A stretch of DNA of 36,553 nt from Paludibacteraceae bacterium (GCA_017551675.1 JAFZLC010000014.1:1-36553); one strand, 5' to 3'; shown: positions 16,682 to 25,289, counted from the stretch's first letter. The notes: a model not told the origin generated them from the sequence alone. Numbers and translations: made by a program.

Positions 16682-18160
16682 TCACTTTATTTTGCTCCAT
16701 TTCTTATTTCTACGTAAGAAGTGGTAGTACTCATAACTATTATTGAACGATTGCATAAACACCTCAGCAATTCGACTCGCTCCCTTTTCCGTGAAATGGA
16801 TGTAGTCGGTAGTTGCCCACGCAGGAGAATGTTTCACCCATTTCTGCATTGAGTTCTTTCCTCCCATCACGTCATACATATCCCAAAACATGGCTCCATT
16901 TTCCAATGCCACGCTTTTTAAGGAGTCGATAATCGGCTCTAACTTCTCATACGACTGCAATTTTCCATCCACCATCGTATTCATATCCGCAGGTCCGATG
17001 AAGATAATCTTCGCACCCGGATTCAACTTCTTAACGTATGCGATCTGACGACCGATATTCTTTTTAAAATTAGAGATACTCTCATCCTTCTTCAAATGAG
17101 GTGTGGCATTACCACCAAACTCCATCAAGACTAACTTCACATTCATTTTCTTCATCGACTCAGAAAGCAATTGCGAAGAGATCTTGGTGAAGAACGTTCC
17201 CGAAGAACCACGAAGCGGAATGTTGTCCACAAAGACACCACTCTTCGAATCCATCGAGATACCATATATTTCAGCTTTACCCTTTAGTCTTAAGGAGATA
17301 TTAGATACATGACTACCCAACTGCCATGTTAGTTTCGTCATTCCCTTCTGCTCCTTTTTTATGGTTTGTGTCGAATCTTTTCCATTTGCCACCAAAGTAG
17401 CAGAGAACCCAGCATTCGTATTCCCTACCAACAAGGAGATTTTAGAGAACTTTCTTGCATGAGCAAACGTCTTTTTCCATTTTCTTGATGCAAAACTTAA
17501 TGAAACAGAGCCATCCACTTCAGCCATCTGGGCCAAGACACCATAACGATCGTGAGTCAATTTCTGTCGCAACGTACCATCAGCAATGTATCGCGGAATA
17601 CTGTCTGACGAACTTTGAGCTACAGACAAGGATGGTATAGGCTGAATAGCAGGAACCAATCCGGGTCCCCATCCGCCAAACCTGTTTTGCAACTCCTCAC
17701 GAATATAGCCCGAAATACGATCTTGCTCAATCTGAGAATCTCCGTAATGAAGGATGTGAATAGCGTCCTTACCATCCGCACATTTGTCCAAACAATCAAA
17801 CAAAGAAAACAATATGGATGGATCATCATTAGGATATGATAGTTTTGCCGTAGTCTCAAACAACAATTTCTGATACGATTTTAACGTATCCGTAAAAGCA
17901 ATGGAATCTGCCAATTCTGCTTCATAAACACGATTCAGTGAATCTTGCTCAATCTTCAAACGAAGCTCTTCTTCCGCACGTCGCAATTTGTCCTCAGCCG
18001 TCTCCGTATCCGTATTTCCTTTGGCCATCGCCTCTGCCAAAGAAGGGAAACGCAATTTCTTGCCATGAATAGTCACCCCATCATCAGGGTAAAAAAAACA
18101 CAGTCCTACCAATGCCAATAGGATGCTACAAAGAAAAATCAACGTATCACGTGCTTTCAT
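16682..18160 (-). CDS. Membrane-anchored SGNH/GDSL-hydrolase-like protein, first gene of the O-acetylation operon
   Basis: A 492-residue protein with an N-terminal membrane anchor (about 6-24) and a charged, probably coiled-coil stretch (about 52-85, rich in Glu, Lys, Arg and Leu) before the catalytic domain. Block I is LHYGDSQIEQDRI with Ser142, the third block is LMEFGGNATP, and block V is DYIHF with Asp452 and His455. A beta-sandwich-like insertion lies between blocks I and III. It is paralogous in layout to the next gene but only distantly similar. It is first in the presumed operon, with a putative promoter about 230 nt upstream. Role inferred: periplasmic acetyl transfer or removal working with the MBOAT protein. 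Confidence 0.82.
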   Translation of the reverse strand: MKARDTLIFLCSILLALVGLCFFYPDDGVTIHGKKLRFPSLAEAMAKGNTDTETAEDKLRRAEEELRLKIEQDSLNRVYEAELADSIAFTDTLKSYQKLLFETTAKLSYPNDDPSILFSLFDCLDKCADGKDAIHILHYGDSQIEQDRISGYIREELQNRFGGWGPGLVPAIQPIPSLSVAQSSSDSIPRYIADGTLRQKLTHDRYGVLAQMAEVDGSVSLSFASRKWKKTFAHARKFSKISLLVGNTNAGFSATLVANGKDSTQTIKKEQKGMTKLTWQLGSHVSNISLRLKGKAEIYGISMDSKSGVFVDNIPLRGSSGTFFTKISSQLLSESMKKMNVKLVLMEFGGNATPHLKKDESISNFKKNIGRQIAYVKKLNPGAKIIFIGPADMNTMVDGKLQSYEKLEPIIDSLKSVALENGAMFWDMYDVMGGKNSMQKWVKHSPAWATTDYIHFTEKGASRIAEVFMQSFNNSYEYYHFLRRNKKWSKIK

Positions 18161-18388
18161 CTAATCAAATAATTAGGGTCGGGAACCATCCTTTCCCCAT
18201 TCATTAAACATTATTTACGGGCATTTCCATTTAATATGTATGGACAATCTCGTGTCAGATTCGGTTTTCTCGAAATATTTTTCACACAATAATCTCTTTC
18301 AAACCATAATATAATCAACACACAGAAGCACCCATCTCATTAAAAGCAAATTCCATCAATTCATGGAACTCACATAAATTTATTCTTG

Positions 18389-18396
18389 CAAATTTA
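18389..18396 (-). promoter_or_regulatory. Candidate -7 box for the SGNH-SGNH-MBOAT operon
   Basis: TAAATTTG on the minus strand matches TAnnTTTG, 228 nt before the first start. The long leader makes the assignment uncertain; no good -33 box was found. Confidence 0.4.
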
Positions 18397-18635
18397 CTGA
18401 AAATTCCCGAATAAAAACATCTTACTTCATGTTTTTATACACGACAATAAAAGAAGCAAAAAATATATTCAACAAAACAAAAAAGAAACAGACATTTTAA
18501 CGTAAGCAAGTCAAACTCAAAAATACAAGACAACAAAATCATGTTTTTTATATTATATTGGTATTCTTTTCGTTTTTTTTGGGTTTTTTAATCAAAAAAA
18601 AAGTCGATATATTTAGGCTAAAAAAAATAATTACA

Positions 18636-18643
18636 TATATTTG
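18636..18643 (+). promoter_or_regulatory. Bacteroidota promoter for the DUF2582 gene
   Basis: TATATTTG matches TAnnTTTG, with a partial -33 match (TTAG, 18613-18616) 19 nt upstream. The start codon follows 32 nt after the -7 box. Confidence 0.6.
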
Positions 18644-18675
18644 CATAAAATATTAACAACCATAAGTATATTGAT

Positions 18676-18876
18676 ATGTTACAACATTGTATTGGAGAAA
18701 ACGCAGGAAAAGTTTGGCGTCTTCTAAACGAAAAAGGTGAGTTGACATTTGCTCAAATCAAGAAAGAACTCAAAGGTAAAAACGAGGAGCTTTACATGGC
18801 ATTAGGTTGGTTACTTCGCGAGAACGCTATCTATAGCCGTGACGAAGATGACAAAACATTTTTCGGCTGCAAGTAA
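18676..18876 (+). CDS. Small winged-helix protein, DUF2582 family
   Basis: A 66-residue protein matching the DUF2582 winged-helix family common in Bacteroidota: GENAGKVWRLLNEKGELT forms the first helices, FAQIKKELKG the next, and LYMALGWLLRENAI the likely recognition helix, ending with a short beta wing (DDKTFFGCK). The family is presumed to bind DNA, but its targets are unknown. It has its own promoter and terminator and thus forms a single-gene transcript, lying divergent to the O-acetylation operon. Confidence 0.85.
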   Translation: MLQHCIGENAGKVWRLLNEKGELTFAQIKKELKGKNEELYMALGWLLRENAIYSRDEDDKTFFGCK

Positions 18877-18899
18877 TTTTTAACTTTACTAAACAAAAT

Positions 18900-18933
18900 A
18901 AAGGGAAGTCTTTTGAGAGGCTTTCCTTTTTTT
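18900..18933 (+). terminator. Intrinsic terminator after the DUF2582 gene
   Basis: An 11-bp stem with mismatches (AAAGGGAAGTC with GGCTTTCCTTT) is followed by a T run. Confidence 0.7.
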
Positions 18934-18945
18934 GTTTATGACATG

Positions 18946-18977
18946 TAAAACAGCCAGAGATCTTCCTCCCTGGCTGT
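18946..18977 (-). terminator. Intrinsic terminator after creD
   Basis: On the minus strand, a perfect 8-bp stem (ACAGCCAG with CTGGCTGT, 12-nt loop) is followed by TTTTACATG, 27 nt past the creD stop. Confidence 0.7.
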
Positions 18978-19003
18978 CACGTCGTTTAATTTAAAAGATA
19001 TAA

Positions 19004-20347
19004 TTATTCCGCCTTCGACCAGTTGATGCGCTGTGAGAGATACATCAACACTGCAAGGATAACAAACAATCCTAAACTACCGGCTAGCAGTGCGTATGTT
19101 TCCATTCGGATCAATATAAAGATGTAAGTATAAAGTCCGAATAATGAGGCCCCTATGTAGGCTGCAGTCTTACGTATTTTCAATACACCTACGGAATAGA
19201 GCGTAATCAAGGTAACAGTCATTATCGTTGAAATCCAGTATGATGGCACAAATCCTATATGTTCAGACATTGAGAGCAGCAATGAATAGAACAAAGTCAA
19301 CGCCAAACCAACCAATGTGTATTGCAATGGATGCACCCTTCTCTTTTGAATAATCTCAATGAAGAAGAACAACACAAAGGTGAGGATTACGAACAACTCT
19401 GCATACTTCACACAACGCAATGTCTTTTGATAATGCTGTACAGGAATCAACAAATTCACACCAAACTCAGACTCTTTAAACTCAGATGCATCCACACTTC
19501 CTACAATCTGTTGAGGGTATGCACGATTTACATACGAAACCTTCCATTCACTGCTAAATCCATCCTCCTTCACCTCTCTTGTTGTTGGCAAGAAATTACC
19601 ACAAAAACTTGGTGTATGACAATTTGACGTCAACGAAACAACTGTCTCCTTTCCGATAGGAAGGAATTTTATTGATTGCGAACCTTTAAGATTCAAAACC
19701 ATCTTAAATGGCACCTTCTCTCCTGCTTTCCATTGCGACAAATTCACATAAGCAGAAAATCTTTTCGTCGATAACATGGATTCTCCATTCGGCACTAATG
19801 TATATGTTTCATTTCCTAGTGTCAATTTTATCTCCTCCGAAATTCCTTTTATGTCTGATATAGATATTTGAACATTTTCATCCGATATATCTCGTCCGAA
19901 ATCAGCCACAATCTCATCAGAAAAGACAAAACTACCCGTTATCTCAATTGGCGCATTATACGTTACAATCTCATAAATTCCCCTTTTCAACTGCTGCGAA
20001 TTGACGGTTCCATTGATTTTCAATTCTTCAGGGAGCAATTTTACATGACGATCGTATGTCTCATATTTTTTCTCGTTTCCCTCCATATGACAATACCTTA
20101 CTTTTAAATCATAATTGATAGTCGGCGCAATAATCAACTGCTCGTCACCCCACTGTTCAAACACATCTTTCATAGCAGTTCTTGCCGTGTATTCACGCTC
20201 TTCTATCAAACTCTCCACCATCTTTATGGGTATAAGTAGCAACAACGTAATAATACCTATTGCTATCGACTTTAAAATCAATCTCTTGTTTGGATTAGCA
20301 GCCATAACTTCTGTTGTTGCTTCCCTCTTTTCATTCATATTTTCCAT
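19004..20347 (-). CDS. creD: Inner-membrane protein CreD
   Basis: A 447-residue CreD-family protein. One N-terminal membrane helix (about 23-43) is followed by a large soluble domain beginning with the family block REYTARTAMKDVFEQWGDEQ and ending near residue 300, then five or six closely spaced C-terminal membrane helices (about 305-440). The soluble domain probably faces the periplasm. CreD is linked to envelope integrity and beta-lactam tolerance in Gammaproteobacteria, where the CreBC two-component system controls it. Here no creBC is present; instead a winged-helix regulator lies immediately upstream on the same strand with an inverted repeat between them. The second ATG at 20338 is an alternative start. 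Family assignment is firm; the molecular role of CreD is unknown. Confidence 0.9.
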   Translation of the reverse strand: MENMNEKREATTEVMAANPNKRLILKSIAIGIITLLLLIPIKMVESLIEEREYTARTAMKDVFEQWGDEQLIIAPTINYDLKVRYCHMEGNEKKYETYDRHVKLLPEELKINGTVNSQQLKRGIYEIVTYNAPIEITGSFVFSDEIVADFGRDISDENVQISISDIKGISEEIKLTLGNETYTLVPNGESMLSTKRFSAYVNLSQWKAGEKVPFKMVLNLKGSQSIKFLPIGKETVVSLTSNCHTPSFCGNFLPTTREVKEDGFSSEWKVSYVNRAYPQQIVGSVDASEFKESEFGVNLLIPVQHYQKTLRCVKYAELFVILTFVLFFFIEIIQKRRVHPLQYTLVGLALTLFYSLLLSMSEHIGFVPSYWISTIMTVTLITLYSVGVLKIRKTAAYIGASLFGLYTYIFILIRMETYALLAGSLGLFVILAVLMYLSQRINWSKAE

Positions 20348-20365
20348 ATCCGTTTATTTTTAAAA

Positions 20366-20386
20366 GTACTTTGGATTTCAAAGTAC
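20366..20386. promoter_or_regulatory. Candidate operator 1 (21-bp inverted repeat before creD)
   Basis: GTACTTTG-N5-CAAAGTAC is a perfect 8-bp inverted repeat in the 57-nt gap between the regulator and creD. The same sequence, with the same 5-nt spacer and the same TTTAAAA flank, occurs at the operon promoter (21401-21421), which points to a binding site for the winged-helix dimer encoded between them. Confidence 0.55.
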
Positions 20387-20404
20387 AAGGTTAAAAAAAT
20401 TTTG

Positions 20405-20710
20405 TTATTTATTCATTGATTTTTTCAAGAAAGCCTCCAATGCATTCAAATGGTCGGTAAACGCCACACGTCCTTCTTGTGTAATATTGTAAGTTGTGTT
20501 GGGTTTACGTCCAATGAACTGCTTTTTCGATTCGATATAGCCCATCTCCTCCAAACTTCTCGTATGGCTGGCCAGATTACCATCCGTAAGTTCCAACAGC
20601 GACTTCAGAGAAGAGAAATCCAACTCGTCATTCACCATCAATGCAGACATGATGCCTAATCGAACTTTACTTTCGAACGCTTTATTGATATTTTTTAAAT
20701 CCGAATTCAT
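20405..20710 (-). CDS. Winged-helix transcriptional regulator (HTH_34/MarR-ArsR-like) next to creD
   Basis: A 101-residue single-domain winged-helix protein. ESKVRLGIMSALMVNDELDF is the first helix, FSSLKSLLEL leads to the recognition helix TDGNLASHTRSLEEMGYIE, and the wing is SKKQFIGRKPNTTYNIT, with a C-terminal dimerisation helix (HLNALEAFLKK). This matches the small HTH_34-type regulators often found beside creD in Bacteroidota. It is the middle gene of a membrane protein-regulator-creD unit. Two copies of an inverted repeat, at the operon promoter and ahead of creD, are candidate operators, so it likely represses or tunes its own unit. The signal it senses is unknown; no ligand domain is present. 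Confidence 0.85.
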   Translation of the reverse strand: MNSDLKNINKAFESKVRLGIMSALMVNDELDFSSLKSLLELTDGNLASHTRSLEEMGYIESKKQFIGRKPNTTYNITQEGRVAFTDHLNALEAFLKKSMNK

Positions 20711-20766
20711 ATTTAATTGAAATTCAACAAACTGATTTACTGAAATTTACTCACTCAGTTTGGAGT

Positions 20767-21381
20767 TTAACACTCCTCCCCTTTTTCCTTCCTTTCATAC
20801 TTAAAATAAAAGATGATTCCGTAAACAACATGACAAACACCAAATCCTATCATCCAAAACAACAATGAATGGTTAACCATTAGAAAATCAATCAATCCCA
20901 GTATCAACTGCACATATCCCAAGTACTTGATGTTTGAAAAAGTGAAATTAGACAAATTGATGAGCGCTAATCCATAAAATATCAGCATGAATGAAGAGGT
21001 TAACCCATAATGTCCTTGATAAATTAATCCGACACACAATACGCCTCCGATGATAAGCGGCAAAAAGAAATTCCAAAGCATCTTCTGCACCGTTCTGTCA
21101 AATTGGAATCTCAAGCCATTTTTCTTCGCTTTCCGTTTGGAAAATAAAAGAATCGTCATAAAACATATAATAAACAACGTAATGGCTAAAATCATCAAAC
21201 TTCTTACCTTATATACATGCAACCACTCATTCTCTATTATGTGATTCGCCAACACAGCTGCCACAATCGCAAATATGCCTACCACCACAGCCGACATACC
21301 ACTTAATGATAACACCTTGGTCGAGCGTTCCATCATATTCCTAATCTCCGATAACGTATTTATCACTTCTTTGTTTTCCAT
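20767..21381 (-). CDS. Polytopic membrane protein of the creD unit, function unknown
   Basis: A 204-residue protein with a short cytoplasmic-looking N-terminus (EVINTLSEIRNMMERSTK) and about six hydrophobic segments (roughly 22-44, 60-80, 103-125, 128-147, 150-168 and 172-192), ending in a charged tail. No catalytic motif was recognised. It is the first gene of the unit with the winged-helix regulator and creD, 56 nt from the next gene, behind a strong promoter with a candidate operator. Proteins like this recur beside such regulators in Bacteroidota, so it may sense or respond to the same envelope signal; that role is inference. Confidence 0.75.
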   Translation of the reverse strand: MENKEVINTLSEIRNMMERSTKVLSLSGMSAVVVGIFAIVAAVLANHIIENEWLHVYKVRSLMILAITLFIICFMTILLFSKRKAKKNGLRFQFDRTVQKMLWNFFLPLIIGGVLCVGLIYQGHYGLTSSFMLIFYGLALINLSNFTFSNIKYLGYVQLILGLIDFLMVNHSLLFWMIGFGVCHVVYGIIFYFKYERKEKGEEC

Positions 21382-21400
21382 ACTGATAATTAATTTAAAA

Positions 21401-21421
21401 GTACTTTGTAATGCAAAGTTA
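21401..21421. promoter_or_regulatory. Candidate operator 2 (21-bp inverted repeat at the creD-unit promoter)
   Basis: GTACTTTG-N5-CAAAGTTA, the same layout as at 20366-20386, with six of eight arm pairs kept. Its right arm is the -7 box of the operon promoter, so a bound dimer would block sigma-factor contact. Confidence 0.55.
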
Positions 21422-21443
21422 TAAATAATTTGATTCTTGCAAA
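21414..21443 (-). promoter_or_regulatory. Promoter of the creD unit
   Basis: On the minus strand, a -33 TTTG (21440-21443) and a -7 TAACTTTG (21414-21421) are separated by 18 nt, close to the Bacteroidota consensus TTTG-N19-TAnnTTTG. The first start codon is 32 nt downstream. Confidence 0.7.
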
Positions 21444-21802
21444 TTATTTTTGAATTTTTTTTTTGTTTGGGGTAAAAAAAGAGAATGTGGTAGATGATAC
21501 GGGGAAAGGTGGCGGTTGGTTAAACGTACATTATTTTAAAGAGAAAAATGATGTCGAACCAAAAACAATCGTTAGCATGACAAAGACTAAAAAATGTGTC
21601 CAATGTGGCAACCTATTCGTAACAGGTAGAAAAAAGAAATGTAACACAGAAATTACAGCCTTTTCGAAACTTCCCCCATTCCGCTCAAGAAAGATAGTTC
21701 TTTACCCAAAAATCTCGTATCATATTAAAATATTTTAAGCAAAATCGTAAATTCACTACGAAAAATTTCACATAAACCAACCCCCGCACCCCTACTACCC
21801 AA

Positions 21803-23113
21803 TTAGGAATACTTACGTGGATACCGTAACAAAATGCTTACGAGGGCAACCACGCCCATTAGCATCGGATAATATAGGTATTTGAATATCTCGCCCGGAG
21901 AGATGGAGGATAGTCCTGCTGCTATTAGAAGCTGCGCTCCATAGGGTATCAAGCCTTGTGCGAAACAGGAAAAGGTGTCTAAAAGGCTTGCCACCTTTCG
22001 TTTGTCTATTTTATACTGATTGCTAATCTCCTTGGCTATTGGTCCGACAGTAATGATTGCTATGGTATTGTTGGCGGTACAGACATCACTCAGCATGACC
22101 ATCGCAGCAATACACAACTCTCCGCCTCTTTTTCCCTTCACCTTAGCGGTTAGTTTCTCCGTCAGATAGGTCAATGCGCCATTGTATTTAAGCAATTCCA
22201 ACATTCCTCCTGCCAGCAATGTCACCATAATGAGTTCTGACAGTCCTTTGATTCCCTCTCCCATCGACGCAAACCATCCAAACAGATCGAAACTGCCACT
22301 TGTGATTCCTATCACTCCTGCTAAGATAATACCGATCGTCAACACAATCATCACATCCATCCCGACAATGGCACAGGCCAAGACACTTAAATAAGGAATT
22401 ATCTTTATGATATCAATGGTTCCTGTTCCTATTTCAGAATGAAATGAGACATCTCTTCCTAAAAAGTAATAACAGATCATCATAATCAATGCGGCTGGTA
22501 TCACTATATATGAGTTTACTTTGAACTTATCTTTCATTAAGCAATCCTGACTCTTGGTTGCTATGATGGTGGTATCAGAGATAAATGACAAATTATCGCC
22601 AAAGAAAGACCCTCCCACCACAATGGCAACAACCAATGGGAGCGAAACGTCTGTCTGATCCGAAATGCCTACTGCCATGGGAACCAATGCGGCAATCGTG
22701 CCTACTGATGTTCCGATAGATAATGATATGAAACATGCCGACAAAAAAAGTCCTGGAAAAAGAAACGACTCTGGCAACACTTTCAACGTGGCAGATACCG
22801 TGGCTTCCACTGCACCCATATCCTTTGCACTTTGAGCAAATGCCCCTGCTAGAATAAAAATCCACACCATTAACAATAGTGTTTTATTCCCCGCCCCTTG
22901 ACTAAATAATTCGATGCGTTTTTTCAAACTGATTCCCTTGGTTATGGCTATGGCATAAAGTGAGGAAACAAGAAATGCCACCGTTATGGGAACTTTGTAA
23001 AAGTCATTTAATATCAAGGATGTTCCAAGATACATGAGTAAAAACAAAATCAAGGGGGTAAGGGCAAAGAAAGATTTTTTCTCCGGTGTTGTATTCGTCG
23101 ATGTATTATCCAT
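21803..23113 (-). CDS. NhaC-family Na+/H+ antiporter
   Basis: A 436-residue membrane protein with 11-12 hydrophobic segments. Diagnostic stretches of the NhaC/ArsB-CitM superfamily are seen: MVWIFILAGAFAQSAKDMGA, then SLSIGTSVGTIAALVPMAVG and VGGSFFGDNLSFISDTTI, which carry the conserved polar residues in the middle of the transport path. Family members exchange sodium for protons, some with malate/lactate or arginine. Substrate beyond Na+/H+ is not visible. Transcribed away from aspS with a terminator between them, so probably its own transcript; no convincing -7 box was found. Confidence 0.88.
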   Translation of the reverse strand: MDNTSTNTTPEKKSFFALTPLILFLLMYLGTSLILNDFYKVPITVAFLVSSLYAIAITKGISLKKRIELFSQGAGNKTLLLMVWIFILAGAFAQSAKDMGAVEATVSATLKVLPESFLFPGLFLSACFISLSIGTSVGTIAALVPMAVGISDQTDVSLPLVVAIVVGGSFFGDNLSFISDTTIIATKSQDCLMKDKFKVNSYIVIPAALIMMICYYFLGRDVSFHSEIGTGTIDIIKIIPYLSVLACAIVGMDVMIVLTIGIILAGVIGITSGSFDLFGWFASMGEGIKGLSELIMVTLLAGGMLELLKYNGALTYLTEKLTAKVKGKRGGELCIAAMVMLSDVCTANNTIAIITVGPIAKEISNQYKIDKRKVASLLDTFSCFAQGLIPYGAQLLIAAGLSSISPGEIFKYLYYPMLMGVVALVSILLRYPRKYS

Positions 23114-23127
23114 ATACTTGAAACATC

Positions 23128-23166
23128 AAAAAGCCCTGAAAGGGAAACGGGTCAACTTTCAGGGCT
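23128..23166 (-). terminator. Intrinsic terminator after aspS
   Basis: On the minus strand, a perfect 11-bp stem (AGCCCTGAAAG with CTTTCAGGGCT, 13-nt loop) is followed by a T run, 18 nt past the aspS stop. Confidence 0.85.
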
Positions 23167-23184
23167 ATATCATATTTTATAAAT

Positions 23185-24942
23185 TTACTTTTCTACTTTA
23201 ACTTCCAACGACAACTCTTTCAATTGTTGCTCATCAATTTCTGATGGAGAATCAATCATCACATCACGACCTGAGTTATTCTTAGGGAATGCGATACAGT
23301 CACGAATAGAATCTAATCCTGCCAACATGGAAACAACACGATCCAATCCGAATGCCAAACCTCCGTGAGGTGGTGCTCCATACTTAAAGGCATTGATCAA
23401 GCAACCAAACTGATCCATAGCCTTCTCTGGTGTGAATCCAAGCAATTCGAACATCTTGTTTTGTAATGCTGAATCATGAATACGGATGGATCCGCCACCC
23501 AACTCTACTCCATTCATTGCTAAATCGTATGCATTGGCACGTACACGACCTGGATCACTATCCAAGTATTGTACATCCTCCAACTTCGGACTCGTAAATG
23601 GATGGTGCATTGCGTAGAATCGTTGATCTTCTTCGTTCCACTCAAACAATGGGAAGTCGATCACCCACAATGGAGCGAACTTATTCTTATCACGAAGACC
23701 CAAACGCTCTCCCATCTCCAAACGAAGTTCATTCATCTGCTTACGTGTCTTATCAGCATCCTCACCACAAAGGATCAACATCAAATCGCCTGGTTTAGCA
23801 TTGAAACGCTCTGCCCACTTCTTCAAATCATCCTGAGAATAGAACTTATCCACACTTGATTTGAGAGAACCATCTGCCTCATATTTCACATAAACCAATC
23901 CTTTGGCACCAACCTGTGGTTTCTTCACAAAGTCAGTCAATCCATCTAATTGTTTTCTTGTATATGATGCACAACCTTCTGCACAGATACCCACCACAAA
24001 CTTAGCAGCATCGAAGACTGGGAAGTTACGTCCTTCTGTCAAATCTTTCAACTCAACGAAAGTCATACCGAAACGCATATCAGGCTTATCTGATCCGTAA
24101 AGGCGCATACACTCATGCCATGTCATGCGTGGGAATGGACCATCAAATTCTACACCTTTTACATATTTAAAGATATGTTTGATCATTCCCTCAAACATAT
24201 TGATCACGTCTTCTTGTTCAATGAAAGACATCTCGCAATCGATCTGAGTAAACTCAGGTTGACGATCAGCACGCAAGTCCTCATCACGGAAACACTTAAC
24301 GATTTGGAAATAGCGGTCGATACCAGCCACCATCAAGAGTTGTTTAAACTGTTGAGGGGATTGAGGCAAGGCATAGAACTGACCAGGATTCATACGAGAA
24401 GGAACGACAAAATCACGTGCACCCTCTGGAGTAGATTTGATTAAGACTGGAGTCTCCACCTCCAAGAATCCTTGACCATCTAAGTAACGACGTACTTCAA
24501 ATGCTATCTTATGACGTAGTTCCAAATTCTGACGAACAGGATTTCGACGAATATCCAAGTAACGGTATTGCATTCTCAAATCATCGCCACCATCCGAATT
24601 GTCTTCGATAGTGAATGGAGGCACTTCAGAAGCGCTAAGCACCACCAATTTATTAGCAATGATTTCGATTTCACCCGTAGAGATGTTTTTATTTTTGTTG
24701 CTTCTTTCTGCAACCGTACCTTCTACTTGAATCACCCATTCGCGTCCCAGTTTGTTAGCCTGCTCACACAAAGCAGCATCTTTCTCCTCATTAAACACAA
24801 CCTGAGTGATGCCGTAGCGATCACGCATATCTAAGAAGGTCATACCACCCATCTTTCTGGATTTCTGAACCCAACCTGCCAAGGTAACGACTTCACCCAC
24901 ATTTGCAATCGTGAGCTCGCCACACGTTTTTGTTCTGAACAT
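23185..24942 (-). CDS. aspS: Aspartate-tRNA ligase
   Basis: A 585-residue bacterial-type class II aspartyl-tRNA synthetase, full length. The N-terminal OB-fold anticodon-binding domain (about 1-110; [20 protein letters not shown]) is followed by the catalytic core: flipping-loop and substrate region [14 protein letters not shown] and [13 protein letters not shown], motif 2 [18 protein letters not shown], the bacterial GAD insertion (about 290-420), and motif 3 [15 protein letters not shown] near the C-terminus. It charges tRNA-Asp with aspartate in the cytoplasm. A -7 box precedes it and a strong terminator follows. No tRNA-Asn-discriminating feature was assessed. Confidence 0.97.
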   Translation of the reverse strand: MFRTKTCGELTIANVGEVVTLAGWVQKSRKMGGMTFLDMRDRYGITQVVFNEEKDAALCEQANKLGREWVIQVEGTVAERSNKNKNISTGEIEIIANKLVVLSASEVPPFTIEDNSDGGDDLRMQYRYLDIRRNPVRQNLELRHKIAFEVRRYLDGQGFLEVETPVLIKSTPEGARDFVVPSRMNPGQFYALPQSPQQFKQLLMVAGIDRYFQIVKCFRDEDLRADRQPEFTQIDCEMSFIEQEDVINMFEGMIKHIFKYVKGVEFDGPFPRMTWHECMRLYGSDKPDMRFGMTFVELKDLTEGRNFPVFDAAKFVVGICAEGCASYTRKQLDGLTDFVKKPQVGAKGLVYVKYEADGSLKSSVDKFYSQDDLKKWAERFNAKPGDLMLILCGEDADKTRKQMNELRLEMGERLGLRDKNKFAPLWVIDFPLFEWNEEDQRFYAMHHPFTSPKLEDVQYLDSDPGRVRANAYDLAMNGVELGGGSIRIHDSALQNKMFELLGFTPEKAMDQFGCLINAFKYGAPPHGGLAFGLDRVVSMLAGLDSIRDCIAFPKNNSGRDVMIDSPSEIDEQQLKELSLEVKVEK

Positions 24943-24968
24943 TTTATTCTAATTTTTTAATCTGTATG

Positions 24969-24976
24969 CAAAATTA
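24969..24976 (-). promoter_or_regulatory. Bacteroidota -7 box for aspS
   Basis: TAATTTTG on the minus strand matches TAnnTTTG, 26 nt before the start codon. Confidence 0.55.
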
Positions 24977-25040
24977 TAAAAAAAAGAAAAACAGATAGTG
25001 GGAAATGAGGGAGAATTTAAGGTGCAATTACTCTATTGTA

Positions 25041-25289
25041 TCACACCACCTTTCTCAACCCGTTGCATTCTGGATATCTCGAGCAGCTCCAAAATTCATT
25101 ACCTGCATTTACACCTTTCTTTGCAACACGTTTGATCATTGGTTTTCCACATTTCGGACAAGCTGGTGCATTAGACTGTACGCTTTGCCCAGTACGGTAA
25201 GCGAGTCTCTCAGCAGTCAATCCTTCAGAAAAGCCACCCTCCTCCCGGAATGTAGCGAGAAGATTCTCGATTTGTTTACGTAGCATCAT
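25041..25289 (-). CDS. Small protein with topoisomerase-type C4 zinc ribbon
   Basis: About 82 residues with the start at 25289. An N-terminal helical part (RKQIENLLATFREEGGFSEG, then LTAERLAYRTGQ) is followed by a zinc ribbon: ACPKCGKPM supplies two cysteines and FWSCSRYPEC supplies two more, the zf-C4 pattern at the C-terminal end of DNA topoisomerase I. It may bind nucleic acid or protein; no enzymatic domain is present. The frame extends upstream to 25385, but the extra 32 residues are low-complexity and overlap the spacer next to the era promoter, so a start at the MMLRKQ methionines is preferred; MVGEDGG at 25322 is an alternative. It lies upstream of aspS on the same strand, separated by the aspS promoter. 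Confidence 0.7.
   Translation of the reverse strand: MMLRKQIENLLATFREEGGFSEGLTAERLAYRTGQSVQSNAPACPKCGKPMIKRVAKKGVNAGNEFWSCSRYPECNGLRKVV

Larger units (their letters stand above)
18161..18675. other. Long AT-rich divergent intergenic region
   Basis: These 515 nt between the O-acetylation operon and the DUF2582 gene contain no credible ORF. They hold one -7 box in each direction (18389-18396 minus, 18636-18643 plus), very A/T-rich runs around 18541-18630 including T-runs facing an A-run that could form a hairpin, and an implied leader of more than 200 nt before the SGNH gene. No known riboswitch or sRNA was recognised. Confidence 0.55.
21382..21802. other. Intergenic region with a doubtful ORF
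   Basis: A 421-nt region. The part next to the creD unit holds that unit's promoter and operator. The rest contains one plus-strand open frame (91 codons from a TTG at 21463, or from an ATG at 21577 reading MTKTKKCVQCGNLFVTG and further CxxC-like residues). It has no ribosome-binding site, promoter or recognisable family, and is not called as a gene. No terminator was identified for the end of the nhaC gene at 21803. Confidence 0.45.

Noticed and set aside
20728-20762. Inverted repeat CAAACTGA/TCAGTTTG between the membrane protein and the winged-helix regulator
   Set aside because: It could be an attenuating hairpin, but there is no T run or second copy, so no function can be supported.
21463-21738. 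91-codon ORF between the creD unit and nhaC
   Set aside because: TTG start without ribosome-binding site or promoter; only a short CxxC-like stretch; no family recognised. Left as an intergenic note.
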